A stretch of 64,000 bases of DNA, from NCBI GenBank assembly GCA_023525715.1, contig CM042013.1, positions 81,258,994-81,322,993 of the forward strand. The letters are read 5' to 3'. Position numbers and translations under genes: made by a program. The DNA comes from Cichorium intybus. Lineage: Eukaryota; Streptophyta; Magnoliopsida; Asterales; Asteraceae. The notes below the pieces were generated by a model that worked only from the letters and a program-made list of their open reading frames with translations, searched no databases and had not been told where the DNA came from. Positions 11,357 through 23,050 of this stretch are shown piece after piece; positions within the stretch are counted from its first letter, which is position 1; each line of letters opens with the position of its first letter.

Positions 11357-12104
11357 ATGGCGACCACATCAGAGAAGTACTCTTTGAACTTGAAAACCTT
11401 GTCTATAAACACAAACAGAAACTGAAGCCTTTACAAGAAAAGTTAGATGCTAGAACTTTAGACTATCTCAAAATTCAAGATGAACTTACTATAAAAAATT
11501 GCCATCTTAAGTTTGCTAATGAGGACATTGCTAAATTAACTGCTGAACTCGATGCATTGACATCAAAATTTCAAAATGCTGAATCAAATTTTAAGAAAGT
11601 ATATGTATCAAGTGACGTAGTTGAGTCTATAATTGAACATCAAACCAAGTGGTCTAATATACACAGTGAAGGACTTGGATATAGTGCTGTTCCACCTCCT
11701 TATAATAATAATTTTGTTCCACCCCTTGAAACCGAAGAGTCAGAGGAATGTTATTTCTCCAACTTCATTCAAAAGGATCAATCTGGCACCGCTGAGAGTA
11801 TTGAAATAAACTCTACTGATGCTTCTACCTCATGTGCAGATACAGTGAACAAGAAGAAATTCCTGTTAGACCAAGACCGACAAAGCATACTTTGTAATGC
11901 TGTCGCTAGAAATTTCAAGCCTCGTGGTAATGCTGTCGCTAGAAAATTCAAGCCACAGAAGTTTGTGAAAGAAGGAGAAATTCCTGTTGGACTAAGACCG
12001 AGTCCTACTAAATTTGATTGTGCTTGTACTTGTGGAAACTCCTTGAAAAACTCAAAAGGACAAGGACCAAGTCACAATCTCATATACTTAAAAAAACAAA
12101 CATG
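11357..12104 (+). pseudogene. Element C gag remnant
   Basis: Begins MATTSEKYS at 11357, then jumps to a coiled-coil-like region (KLKPLQEKLDARTLDYL to LTAELDALTSKFQNAES, about 11410-11590), so the gag core is deleted. The next stretch is acidic and serine-rich and has an 11-residue tandem duplication (NAVARNFKPRG / NAVARKFKPQK, about 11897-11961). It ends at a lysine/glycine linker. No zinc knuckle or protease motif remains. It resembles the long coiled-coil gag-to-protease spacer seen in E at 20850-21300. Confidence 0.65.
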
Positions 12105-13203
12105 TTTCACATTTCCATACCTTTGGCTATCCTTGCACTATTCTTCATCTTGAAGCCACTCCAAAGTTCAACTCCAAAGCGGATGATTGCTACTTCGTTA
12201 GATATGAAAGTAAAATTGCGTATCACGTGTACAACAAGGCGACAAAGCAGATTGTGGAATCATATGATGTGCGCTGGCTAGAGGAGAATCCGACTGATGC
12301 CCGTGTTGGACCCGGTTGGTTGTTTGATTATGCTGAATTGTTTAAACCATTTTATGTGCTTTCTGATGCTGTTTCAGGCACACAACCAAGTCCTAGTGGA
12401 ATTAGCAAAGATGATGCTGAAGAAGTCATTCCTGATCTTATCACTCCGTCAGTTATTCTTGAAGATCCCATTCCTAATGACGATGCATCTCCTAATTCTA
12501 CTACGTTAACTGAAGATGCTTTTGCGGACTCATCCCAAGTTGTTGGCAATATCCCAGTTGTTGATCAATCAACTGCTCTAGAAGATGTTATTCACTCTGG
12601 ATCTGCTGATCACTTTGATTCTACTCTCATGGATTCTGTCTTTCCTGAACGAATTCCTGATGAGTACATTGCAAGTACCTCTCATGACTTCAGAGATTCT
12701 GATAGAGGTGCTTCAGGCTCAGACAGAGTTGAGAATATAACCAATCTTTCGGTCTCTACTGCATCGCTTCAATATGCTATTCCTTTAAGAATTCAAAGGG
12801 ACCACCCAATTGATAATGTTATTGGTCCTTTGGATGATGGTGTTCAGACCAGAAGCCAAAGTGGTCAAGTCAACGAGTGTCTCTATTCATGTTTTATCTC
12901 TCAAATTGAGCCGAAAAACGTAGATATGGCACTCAATAAACCAAGTTGGGTGGATGCCATGCATGAAGAACTCAATCAATTTGAGAAGTTGAGCGTTTGG
13001 CAATTGGTGGAAGTACTCGAAGTTAAAAAGGCTCTAGACACGAGATGGGTTTTTTGCAACAAGCAATATGACTCAGGAGTTATTGTGCGAAACAAGGCAC
13101 GCCTGGTAGTTCATGGGTTTCGTCAGATCGAAGGACTTGATTATACGAAAGTTTATGCACCGGTGGCTCGACTTGAAGCGATTCGGATCTTCCTTGCCTA
13201 CGC
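12105..13203 (+). pseudogene. Element C integrase tail, linker and RT 5' part
   Basis: The segment opens with the post-catalytic integrase tail (DDCYFVRYESKIAYHVYNK, in a frame joined to the ORF at 12227). It continues with QIVESYDVRWLEENPTDARV, an acidic linker, and the RT start (FISQIEPKNVDMALNKPSWVDAMHEEL, then NKARLVVHGFRQIEGLDYTK and VYAPVARLEAIRIFLAYA). The integrase catalytic core is absent. RT is cut at 13203 by the nested insertion; the codon series LAYA resumes exactly at the second TSD copy. Confidence 0.85.
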
Positions 13204-13691
13204 GCTATGCAGTCAATCGCGCGAGATCTCGCCGAGATAGCGCCGAGATAGCGTTTCGCGGGGTTAGGCCGAGATAGAAATCAAAATCTCGGTCAGTAAT
13301 CTCGCCAGCGAGAATCTCGCCGATAATGTCCGAGATTTTCCGAGATTTAGGAACCCGAGATAGCGATATTGTCCGAGATTTGACCGAGATAGCGGTAATG
13401 TTCGAGATTTGCCGAGATTTAGGAGATTTAGGAGCCCGATATAGCGATATTGCGCGGGATCGTTATATAGATTTGCCGAGACACGTTGACACTTTTCATA
13501 TTAGAATACTATCTATGTTTTCTGTGACATTTTATGCAACTTTTTGTGATATTAATTCTACGTAGTATTAATAGTCTAAAAGTAACAACAAAAAAACCCC
13601 CCGCTATACCACCGCTATACCACCGCGATAAACGCTAAATCGAATCTCGCTAGGTGACCGCTATAAGGTTTATGGCCGAGATAACTGCATA
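13204..13691. mobile_element. Nested DNA-transposon-like insertion (488 bp, non-autonomous)
   Basis: It interrupts C's RT and is flanked by GCCTACGC at 13196-13203 and 13692-13699, an 8-bp duplication that fits hAT elements. Termini are inverted: GCTATGCAGT at the left and ACTGCATAGC at the right. The last two bases overlap the duplication, so a 10-bp TIR with a 6-bp TSD (CTACGC) is an equal reading. Inside are about 12 CGAGAT and several ATCTCG motifs. No transposase ORF is present. Insert plus TSD is 496 bp, which explains the frame change between the two RT halves. Superfamily is uncertain. Confidence 0.8.
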
Positions 13692-14932
13692 GCCTACGCA
13701 TCATATATGAACTTTACTGTCTACCAAATGGACGTCAAGATGGCCTTTCTGTATGGTGAGGTGAAAGAGGAAATTTATGTTGATCAATCTTCTGGTTTCA
13801 TCAATTCCAAGTTTTCGAATCACGTCTACAAGCTAGATAAAGCACTCTATGGTCTTCATCAAGCTCCTCGTGCTTGGTATGCCACTTTGACGGAACATTT
13901 GTTATAGCACGGTTACACTCGCGAAAAAATTGATCAGACATTGTTTATTAAGTGCCAAGATGATGATCAGATTGCTGTCCAGATCTATGTGGATGACATC
14001 ATCTCTGGTTCTACAAATGAAGTTTTGTGCAAAGAATTTGAGATGGTAATGAAGAAACGATTCGAGATGAGTTCGTTGGGTGAGATGACGATCTTCCTTG
14101 GGTTACAAGTTAAACAAAGTTCAAGGGGTATCTTGCTTCATCAAGCAAAGTATGTGGATGATATTCTTGCAAAATTCGGTTTCAAGGATGCTAAAGAGGC
14201 TAACACTCCAATGGCTGAGTGACCTCTGTTATCTTCAGTCTCAGATGATCAATCTGTTGATCAAACATATTATAGTTCGATGATTGGTTCACAGATGTAT
14301 CTGACTGCTAGCAGATCAGATATCGTTTTTGCAGTTTGCCAATGCGCTCGATATCAAGCTAATCCTAAACCTTCTCATCTTGATGCTGTCAAACAGATCT
14401 TTAGATACCTTAAAGGGAGACCTAAATTTGGTCTCTGGTATCCAAAAAACCGTGAATTTGATCTTTATGCTTTTTCAGATAGCAACTATGGAGGGTGCGA
14501 GATTGACAGAAAGTCCACTAGTGCTGGATGTCAGTTTCTAGGGGACAGATTGATTTCCTGGCAATGCAGAAAGCAGCAGACCGTGTCAACTTGTACAGCT
14601 GAAGCTGAGTATGTTGCTGCCTTGGAATATTGTTCTCAGGTTATTTAGATGCAACATCAACTTCTTGATGGTATGAACTTTCTTGATACTCCAATATTCT
14701 GCAACAATGAAGCTCCTATCCAAATTCTGAAAAATCCGGTCTAGCATTCTAAGACTAAGAACATTGATGTTAAAATTCATTTTATTAGATATTTCTATGA
14801 GCGAAAATTAATTCATTTGGACAAAGTCCACACTGATAACAGTGTGGCGGACTTGTTCACCAAGCCTGTTGCAAAAGCTCGATTCAATGTGCTGGTCGAA
14901 ATGTTGAAAATGATACGTTTCACTGAGTATTA
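13692..14932 (+). pseudogene. Element C RT 3' part and RNase H, broken
   Basis: Continues RT with YMNFTVYQMDVKMAFLYGEV, KALYGLHQAPRAWY and the catalytic QIYVDDIISGS (about 13980-14010). RNase H contains IGSQMYLTASRSDIVFAV, FSDSNYGGCEIDRKSTSAG, STCTAEAEYVAALEYCSQVI and SVADLFTKPVAKARFNVLVEM, ending TAA at 14932. In-frame stops are at 13905-13907, 14220-14222, 14646-14648 and 14742. The YVDD and first RNase H Asp are retained. Confidence 0.88.
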
Positions 14933-16562
14933 AATCAGTTCTGTAAATATTTTATTTTATTTTTTTGTTTAGTTAAAATTGTTCATGTTTTTTTTACTTC
15001 CACAATTCTATTCCATGCAAGAATTTAGGGGGAGAATTAAAAACAAAACAAAAATTACAAAAATTTAAAAATACAAAAATATTTTTTATAATTTTCATAT
15101 CTTTCCTTTCAGAAAACTAAAAACTACAAAAATATTATACTTTTACATATTTGCACGATCGTTAATGTTCCTGATAAATCCCTAACTACCGACGACGCAC
15201 CGAGTAATACCACTCACTATTACCGTGACTCGCTAAGACAATCCTTACCTACCAACGACGCACCGAGTAATACCACTCACTGCTGAGGTAACATTTAAGT
15301 ACAAATGACTCTTACTGTTACACCACAGTAATTTTGAAGCACTGACAACCTTTCTTAACCAAATCTAAAAGTTTCTTCTGCAACATCAACTTCTAGACAC
15401 TTTGAGTAAAACCACTCAAAGTCGAGAGTTAAAAAAATCTATGACGATGGTTAGATTGCCTACCGTAATCTATCACACACACCAATCCTTTCTTAACCAT
15501 CTTTATCTTTCTGTTGCAAGAAATAGACAACTCATCACTTTAAACCAAGTGGTGATGATATTTCGAAACTCTATGCCAGTGATCTCTGCTACAATACCAG
15601 TGGTAGATGTGAGGCATCAACAACTATTCTTACCAACAAAGCTTCTAATTCAAGAATTGGATGGCTTAGTCTAATAAACCATGCACTGATGACAATCGAA
15701 AGTCTAGCCGATGGGTATGTCTAGTAACCAAGACATATTACACGCTCAATGTGATATTACCTCGCATTGATGAAACATCGAAACTCTAGGTCAGTGATCG
15801 TTGTTGTTTACCACAATAGCTGTGAGACCCCAACAACTTTACCGGATTCAAATTGGCACTAGGATGGTACACTCCGTAGAGTTTGGATACCATTGAACGT
15901 CTCGCCAAGGGCCAGGTTAATTTTTTGACTTGTCAACTGCATTTAGATCTTTGATCAAGGATATGCAGGGGCAAAAATCAAAACCGCCATGAGTAGTTCA
16001 CCGATACTCAAAAAATCACAGTGCGTTCCCTCGGGTTCACACCAATACTGCGAGAAGTCTCATTCTGAGCCAAGGATGAATCCTTGAACAACTGTCGTGA
16101 CAGTTTATAACTCCGTGACCCACAGGATTTACGGTCACTGTACGTATCGAGAAGCGCCAGTCAACAGCAACGTTCAAAGAATTTCGACACGATGCTAAAA
16201 TTCCATGTGACAAGCTGTTTGAATTCCTCCTCAGCTAGTTTGTTACTACATCAACACTTGAAGTGATCAAGTGAAGAGATGAAGAGTCAGACTCCAGTCA
16301 AAGTCAAAGTCAAATCAAAAGTTGGATGTGCTGATTCAAGACACTTACTGAAGCCTAAAGAACTTACCAAGTCAAATTTGACGACAACCAGTATCGAAGA
16401 TAAAGTTGTCGCTGCAAACATGCTAAATTTCATCAACATCTATACCCGTCAGCTGCTAAGGGGGAGATTGTCATGATAAGGGGGAGATTGTTGAAATGTT
16501 CTATAGTGTTCAACTGAGGATAAATCTAAGAGAAGCCTGAAGTCTAAATGAAAGAATTAAAC
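14933..16562 (+). other. Element C 3' untranslated region
   Basis: 1.6 kb without a supported ORF. A 33-base block (CGACGCACCGAGTAATACCA core) occurs twice, near 15186 and 15250. The 3' end carries repeated polypurine motifs. The length is unusual for a copia element of this size and could include a degraded coding region. Confidence 0.6.
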
Positions 16563-16574
16563 AAAAGGGGAGAT
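16563..16574 (+). other. Element C polypurine tract
   Basis: AAAAGGGGAGAT directly before the 3' LTR. Two longer look-alikes, AAGGGGGAGATTGT, lie at 16458-16471 and 16478-16491. Confidence 0.85.
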
Positions 16575-16958
16575 TGTTTAGACAAATTTATTTGGTTTAA
16601 TCTTTGCATTTTAGAAGGTCTAAAACAGAAAATATCTAATTTAAAGGCTGTTTGAGGTTTTTCGATTGGGGACCGTAATACCCTTGGTTTTTCGGTCTAG
16701 AAGCCTTGGTTTTCGGCCGATGGGCTTGTTTTTTGGTCTGGTTAGGCGTGGTATAAATAGGTGTCTTGTGTTCTCTTGTATAGGTTGGTTGTTTTTGGAG
16801 CTCTAGTGATTATAGCGAAATTCTGTCAAGTTCAAGCAACCATCGTTCTTATGTACCCGACTTTATCAATATAAAGTGTGCATTGAAGAATTAATCTCCT
16901 TGTGTTTTTGATTGATTTGATTGATACCGTGCGAAGATCTAATGATTTGGGATCTACA
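16575..16958 (+). repeat. Element C 3' LTR
   Basis: TGTTTAGACAAATTT to GATCTACA, 384 bp, the same length as the 5' LTR. It is followed by TSD AATTA. TATA box at 16751-16761. Confidence 0.94.
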
Positions 16959-17241
16959 AATTAGAATAACATATTTGCTCCCATTTGCTTTGATGTATAC
17001 ACATGGTTCATCAGGGCTTTCTAATAAACCAATCTTTTTTCATCTTCTCATCAAAACGATGATACTAAGTCCTAGATGCCTGTTTCAATCCATAAATGGA
17101 CTTCTTTACTTTGCATACCTTCTTTAGGTTATCGAGATCGATAGAACCTTCTGGTTGTTCCATATAGACATCTTCCTCAAGTTATCCACTAAGTAAAGCG
17201 GTTTTAACATCCATTTGCCATATCTCATAGTCGTAATATCT
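16959..17241 (-). pseudogene. Element D RT middle part (copia)
   Basis: Minus-strand reading YYDYEIWQMDVKTALLSG, LEEDVYMEQPEGSIDLDN, KVKKSIYGLKQASRTWY, and SKYVILI at the left end, with several stops. This is copia RT up to just before the YVDD box. C's TSD lies inside it, and the coding continues for a few bases left of C (9174-9180) before B. The catalytic YVDD, RNase H and 3' LTR of D must lie left of the window. Confidence 0.82.
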
Positions 17242-17904
17242 TGTTATTGTTGGAATTTCATAGATAAACACAAATCATATTGGCAGCGGAAGACAAAACA
17301 GATTAACTCCCATAAAATGAGCAAGATCGTAACATGTTCATAACAGTTGCATCAACAAAACCATGAAATCGATTCATACCTTATGGTTAGATGTTCAGGA
17401 TCCAAACCAGAATCCCTCTAACGATTCACACCCAACGACACCAGAAGAACAAGCAGACAGAAACTTCCAAGCCTTATGGAAATCGATTCAGAAACCCTTG
17501 GAGGATTACTGGAAATCGACAAAGAGGAAGAGTGGAGGCTCACTAAGAGGTGGCGGTGCCTCTTAGTGTTTTGGGGCCACCCCAAGGCCTTTATTTATAG
17601 TATGAGGCTCCCTAGGGTTCTAAACTTTGGAGCATTTTGGCGGCCGCACCCCCTAGAGTTGTTCTATTAATTAAACTATTAGTTAATTACAATCCAACCC
17701 TTTAATTAATTATCATAAATTAATTTATTAATTAATTTATCAGTTAATTACTGATCTAGTTTCTGATTAACTAATTTCTCAATTAATTAGTAAACTGATC
17801 AATCCTCTTTATTTCTGCTACTGATTGTTTTTACTGGGCCCAAGGGCAACCCAAATAGGAAACTGCTATTATTAGAAACATCACCACAGTTGATGACTTG
17901 GACA
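17242..17904 (-). mobile_element. Solo LTR inserted in element D RT (663 bp)
   Basis: On the minus strand it runs TGTCCAAGTCATC to AACAATAACA, so both ends fit TG...CA. A minus-strand TATA box CTATAAATAAAGG lies at about 17588-17600. The flanks share GATAT (plus strand ATATC at 17236-17240 and 17906-17910), but the spacing relative to TG/CA is off by one, so the TSD is imperfect and the ends are approximate. D's RT reads on across it (IATGY to YYDYEIW). No coding content. Confidence 0.7.
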
Positions 17905-18410
17905 TATATCCAGTAGCTATGACCATGATAACCCTAATGCCATGACCATGATAACTCTAATGAGTTTAATCTTGGCAACTGGGGAGAATGTATATTCATA
18001 GTCAATACGATGAACTTGAGTATACCCTTTAGCGACACATCGTGCCTTTAATGTTTGTATATTTCCGTCCATAAAGATCTTCTTATTGAAGATCCACTTG
18101 CTTCCAACAGTCCAACAGTTAGGAGGCAAGTCAACCAAGTCTCATACTTCATTATCACTCATGAACTAAATTTCAGCTCTCATGGCTTGAAGCCATTTTT
18201 CATATTCTGCATCTGCAGTAGCTGCCTTGAAATTGTTGGGTTCACATTGATCCACCAAGAAGACTTCCTCTTCAGGAATGAAAAATCTAAACCTGTCAGG
18301 TTCCTGGCGAGGTCTACTTGAGCGTCGTAGAATTGGTGTATCGTTTGGCATCTGAATAATAGTCTTAGGTTCCACAATACTTGTTGGACTATTTTTCTCA
18401 ACTATAGGTC
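17905..18410 (-). pseudogene. Element D linker and RT start (copia)
   Basis: Minus-strand readings PILRRSSRPRQEPDRF and FKAATADAEYEKWLQAM belong to the linker and RT N-terminus. MVDLPPNCWTVGSKWIFNKK, LKARCVAKGYTQVHRIDYEY and FSPVAKIKLIRVIM belong to the RT fingers. A 24-base tandem duplication (ATGACCATGATAACCCTAATG-like, about 17917-17962) and several stops break it. Confidence 0.82.
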
Positions 18411-18924
18411 ATATCTCTCAGATCTCCCTGAGATCAACGGGACTCCTACATGCTTTATTCATAATAAAGTCATTTTCAAGAAAAGCCGCTTTTCGAGCTA
18501 TGAATACTTCTTTTTGAAAGAGTCCTTTCACATAGACAATATTTGCAAACATCAAAATACTCTAAGCCAGTTGATTCTATGATTCCATCCTTTTGAAGCT
18601 TAGCGATTTGAGTCTTGTTTTTATGACCAAGTCGGTAATGCCATAAATAAGTTTTATTAAAGTCTGACTTTATTTTCTTATTTGTCAAGTTGTAAATAGA
18701 ATTTTCTTTGTTGTACGAACCGTTTAAATCAATCTCATATATTCTGGTATTTGAACAAGTCACAAAATAGAATAGATTATCTTTAAACACATATATGTTT
18801 CCAGAATGAAAGTCAAATTCATAATGAAGCCCTTGTTCATACAAACAGAAAGTAGAGATAATATTCCGAGTTATGCTAGGTAAATAACAAAAATTGTTCA
18901 AAAGAATATAAAGCCTATTTGTAA
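18411..18924 (-). pseudogene. Element D gag-pre-integrase zinc region (copia)
   Basis: Minus-strand ORF 18901-18476 contains NNFCYLPSITRNIISTFCL and then TYLWHYRLGHKNK with CKYCLCERTL, the HHCC zinc-binding region preceding copia integrase. The integrase core is missing between this and the RT linker. The upstream end is cut by E. Reading across E gives the protease/pre-integrase junction LLP to NRLYILLNN, in frame once one TSD copy is discounted. Confidence 0.85.
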
Positions 18925-19340
18925 CTGTTAGGATTCCGATTGTGATAAGATTTGATATCCGAAGTACCTATATTCCTGTCCGAAGTTTTGATCATATGAA
19001 GTGGTTGATGATACGAAGTCTACGTGCTTATCAGAAGACGGTTATGTTTAGTACTTATCTTTTGTTAGAGATAATGTCTTGGGTGTTAGTACTTATCTGT
19101 AACTAATTGGGTTTAGTGTTTATCCAATTAGATCTTAGTATATAAACACCATCAACCCTAGATGTTTAGGACGTACTTTAGAATAGTCGACTTATTCTTT
19201 GTAACGATCCTTATAGTTGCTCGTCATTAAAAGACTTGGAGCACTATCCTTTTTACATTGAATACATATCATTCGACTGATTGAATACTCAAATACTTGT
19301 GTTCTCGTTGTTTGTCTTTCATTGTTAATGTAGTCTTACA
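18925..19340 (+). repeat. Element E 5' LTR (416 bp)
   Basis: TGTTAGGATTCC to GTCTTACA. TATA box GTATATAAACACC at 19138-19150. CCGAAG-type motifs occur upstream (18959, 18979). Confidence 0.92.
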
Positions 19341-19342
19341 AG

Positions 19343-19354
19343 TTGTATCAGAGC
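19343..19354 (+). other. Element E primer-binding site (tRNA-iMet type)
   Basis: TTGTATCAGAGC, one mismatch from TGGTATCAGAGC, two bases inside the LTR. Confidence 0.85.
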
Positions 19355-19488
19355 AGGTTGTTTGCTGATTTGGTATTAAGATTAATCTACTTTCTTTGAT
19401 TCGTGGTTTCAAATTGATCTTGAATCCACTCTTTCGAGTTTCAAAGCTTTAATCTTGATAATTTTCAGGCAACGATCTGAAATGGTCA

Positions 19489-20340
19489 ATGGCCTACAAC
19501 GCGAACAACGCTACGATGAATTATGCTGCTTTACTTGGTTCCAGCAACAAGGCACCAATGCTGATTCCTGAACACTACGATCAATGGGCTGATCGTATGG
19601 AGGATAACCTTTCTGGAATCGATGAAGATCTGCTAAGATCACTGAAGGAAGGTCCGTTTACTGCTAATGTTCAGACCAGATTTGCTTCTAAATCTGGTGA
19701 AAACACAACTCCTCCTGTCGAAACTGAAGCTGTTATTGCTGCGAGCAAGAAGAAAAACGAGAATGACAAACGATGCATGCAAGAACTGTAAAGTGGTCTG
19801 CCTCCTGTCACCTTCAACCTGATCCGAAGGTCAAAGTCAGCAAAAGGGATTTGGGACAGATTGAAGATGCGATACGAAGGTAGCGATGTCATGAAGAAGA
19901 GCATTGTCAACAACATTCTGGCTTATTTCAGCAACTTCAAACAACTGGATAATGAGAAGATTGATCAGACGTTCGAAAGATTCACTGATGTGGTTTACGA
20001 ATTGGAGAAGTATGGAGTATCAAAGATTTCGCATGAAACAAACTTTCGGTTCATGCAATGTCTCTAAAGGGAATGGAAACAGATCACCATGATGATGTGA
20101 GCTCATGAGAAAATCAACTCTTACTCACTCGAAGAACTCTATAATTTACTCAAATGATACGAGTGTGATGTTCTTAATGAAACTGGTGATACACCCACTG
20201 CGAACTATTGCTTTTGTTTCAAAAACTGAATTTGAAAATGTCACTGATGCTGATGATGAAGGTGATGAGGATGAAGAAAGTGATACGAAGGCACTATACT
20301 CAAACAACAGCAAATTTTCAGAAACGACCACAAAACAAAC
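19489..20340 (+). pseudogene. Element E gag, broken
   Basis: Start at 19489 (MAYNANNATMNYAALLGSS). Recognisable segments are KAPMLIPEHYDQWADRMEDNL, DLLRSLKEGPF, then after a stop (19789-19791) the core KGIWDRLKMRYEGSD, KQLDNEKIDQTFERFTDVV and YELEKYGVSKISHETNFRF. It shares this pattern with G (MAVSSTNYANMLS, PNLIPTHYEHWGDIMEDYL). Further stops at 20065-20067 and 20098, and a frameshift near 20200, break it. The acidic stretch at 20230-20290 precedes the zinc knuckle. Confidence 0.85.
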
Positions 20341-22280
20341 CTAATTTCAATAGAAATTTAAACAATGGAAAACAGCCTACAAAGCCTGCTAAATACTCCA
20401 AACCAAAGTCTGATGCAACTCCTCAACCTGAAAAGAAGTTGTTAGGTGATTCTGGTTACTACTGTAACTATTGCTTTTGAAAGAATCATCTAGCCAAAGA
20501 CTGCATGCTGAAGAAAGCAAATGAGAAAAAGGACCGAGTCAAAGATGAAGCATACTATATGAAGAAACTGGAAGAGGTTCGTGCGAAGACTCAAAACCTG
20601 TCACTCGTTGCTCCTAATAGTGGAGATGACACTTACCAGATTTGGTCATCTGGTTCGAATGATGAAGAAATTCGCAGACCCACACATGGGGAAATGTTTG
20701 CTGCACACACCGGCCACGACATCTGGTCCGAAGGAGAAAGTTCGGATGAAGAGGAAGAAAGCAAGATTACTGGTGTCTGTTTGATGGCACAAGGAACAAA
20801 CTCGTCGTCCAATGCTTGCCTTACCATTCCGGAACAGGTATCACTTTTACTTCAAAACTTTAACGTTCCTGAAGAACTTTTTATTAATGACCTTAACGAA
20901 ATTACTTCTGACTGTGTGCATATGAATCAACTACTTGTTTCAGCAAATAGTGATGCGTGTCAGGCAAAGGATGAAGTAACTTTGCTCAAGGCCAAGCTAG
21001 AAGGAATGTGTGGGGCATTAGAGAAAAGTCAACTAAGAATAGATATTTTAGAAGAAAGTAGGGAACAGTATATGCAAAAGAATGAATTGCTATTAAAACA
21101 AAGAAATATTTTTTGTGAAACTGCTAAAAGATTATATGCGTGCATTACTCGTATTTATCATTCATCTGATATTTCTTTAGATCATCACAAAAAATTACTA
21201 CCCTTTATTGAATTTAAATTTCAAGAAGTTGATTTTATTTCATACGAATGTGAATCGATTGTTTCATCAATTGAAATTCCAAACCCAACTTATGCTCATG
21301 GTATTGTTCAATTTGAGAATTTTTAAGTCCTAATGATCTATTAAAAGTAATGGATGAGTCTCTACCCACAATTCCTCTAGCAACTAAAAGTGATTCTAAG
21401 AATGTTATTGTTGATGCTTCTGAAAATGACTCTGATTCTGACTCTGATATTGAAGAAATAGACTGTAGTTACTTATCACAACAAAAAACTTCATCCGTCT
21501 GTTCTTCAAAATCAGAATCCTCTGTGACTAAAGAAAGCACTAATACTCATCAAGAGAATTCTGCTAAGGTTACACAGGACTCTTCGGATGACAAAACTAA
21601 ATCTTTTCAAATTCTCAATACATCGGATAACTACTCAAATTACATGGATAATAAGTCCAAAAGGCTTGTCGAACTTGCATGTATGTATCCAAAGGTTGCT
21701 AACTTTAAAAATACAGTTTTTATTAAGAAAGGTGTAGAACTTGATGAAAGTTGTGAACTTCTTTCGCTCATGAAAGAAGACAATGTGAATGTCACAGCCG
21801 AAGGTTTTTTCTCATCTGATAAAATGCTCGAAAACACTTTAAATGCTGAAATGGAAAATCAATAAACGAAAACAAGATATGCATCAGATGAAAAACACCT
21901 TCAGACATAGTGATAATAAACACTCTTCACACAAACAAAGTTTCTCAAACATTCGAAATGTTCCAGCAAATCGACATTTTTCAAACAATCAAAATTCCTC
22001 AAATACTGGAAACTTCACCACTAATCGAAATCAAGTTAAAACTCAAACCTCTATCGAAAAGCATAAACAATTCTATGACAATAGACGAAGGAAAAACTAC
22101 CGTGATTCCCAAAACAAAAAGAAAGCATTTCAAAACCAAAAAAAATCGTTTACAGTCAAAACTTCTTCAACAAAACCACAGAAAATTTCTTTTGAACCAG
22201 CCAAACTTAGTTGTACAAACAATAGGTATGAAAAAGCAACTAAGAAAACATTTACTAAGGGAAGCAACCTAGTTGATACG
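20341..22280 (+). pseudogene. Element E gag 3' region: zinc knuckle, coiled coil and basic linker
   Basis: YYCNYCF then HLAKDCM gives a CCHC knuckle (about 20458-20511) with a TGA in it. The ORF at 20505-21326 has an acidic linker and a long heptad-rich stretch (VTLLKAKLEGMCGALEKSQL and onward, about 20970-21110) likely to form a coiled coil. 21350-21865 is acidic and serine-rich; 21843-22364, in another frame, is Asn/Lys/Ser-rich and basic. Such a long gag-protease spacer is a feature of this copia type. No protease DTG motif was found, so it is probably deleted near 22290. Confidence 0.7.
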
Positions 22281-23050
22281 TTTCATGTTTGGCTTGATAA
22301 GAACATGGATTTCAACGGTCGAATCCCTTGGAGGAAAGAAATACATATTAGTTATCATAGATGAGTTCTCATGATTCACATGGGTAATATTTATACGACA
22401 AAAGTCAGACACACCTGCAGAACTCATAGCCTTCATCAAGCAAATCGAGCTTCATTTAAAGAAACCAGTACAAGGTATCCGAAGTGACAATGGCACCGAA
22501 TTCAAAAATCAAGTAATTGACTCATATCTAAAGGAGAAGAGGATAACTCATAATTTTTCTGCCCCCTATACTCCTCAGCAAAATGGTGTAGTTGGGCAAA
22601 GAAACAGATCATTATGCGAAGCTGCAAGGACCATGCTTGACTATGCGAATCTTCCAATGTACTTCTGGGCGAAGCTGTTGCAACTGCTTGCTTCACTCAA
22701 AATCGATCCTACATTCATAGACGCTTCAACATCACTCCATATGAAGTCATCAACAAAAGGAAACCAAATGTCAAATACTTCCATGTATTCGGTTGTCGAT
22801 GTTTCATCATGAGTCTAAAACCTGGTACTACGAATTTTGCATCTAAATCCAGTGATGGTGTCTTCCTAGCATACTCCCACTCTGCGAAAGCTTATAGAGT
22901 ACTAAATAAAACAACAAGGAAGATTGAGGAAACATTCAATCTGACTTTTGACGATCATTATATGAACAAAATCAGACACTCTCTTTCCTCGATCCTCTAT
23001 ATTTACAGAACAACCAAACGCAGTCATCCCTTTAGACTCTTTCAATCTTG
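22281..23050 (+). pseudogene. Element E integrase (copia), broken
   Basis: Readings in shifting frames are RKKYILVIIDEFS, FTWVIFIRQKSDTPAELIAF, GIRSDNGTEFKNQVI (second catalytic Asp), PYTPQQNGVVGQRNRSLCEA (the catalytic Glu position reads Gly), VKYFHVFGCRCF and the tail DGVFLAYSHSAKAYRVLNK at 22855-22911. The HHCC domain is lost with the protease. At least four stops or frameshifts occur between 22360 and 22800. Confidence 0.82.

Larger units (their letters stand above)
9181..16958 (+). mobile_element. Element C: Ty1/copia retrotransposon with TSD AATTA
   Basis: Two 384-bp LTRs (9181-9564 and 16575-16958), a PBS of the iMet type, RT and RNase H in copia order, and a PPT define it. Target-site duplications are perfect: AATTA at 9176-9180 and 16959-16963. 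Most of gag and the protease and integrase core are deleted. The LTRs differ at roughly 20 positions by eye, so it is much older than F. Its insertion site is in D's RT. It carries a nested solo LTR and a nested DNA-transposon-like insertion. Confidence 0.95.

Noticed and set aside
16279..16476. Short ORF before C's PPT
   Set aside because: It is 65 codons with no recognisable motif, inside an untranslated region; no evidence of a gene.
17363..17670. Plus-strand ORFs in the solo LTR
   Set aside because: The region has LTR ends and a minus-strand TATA box. These ORFs are chance readings of LTR sequence.
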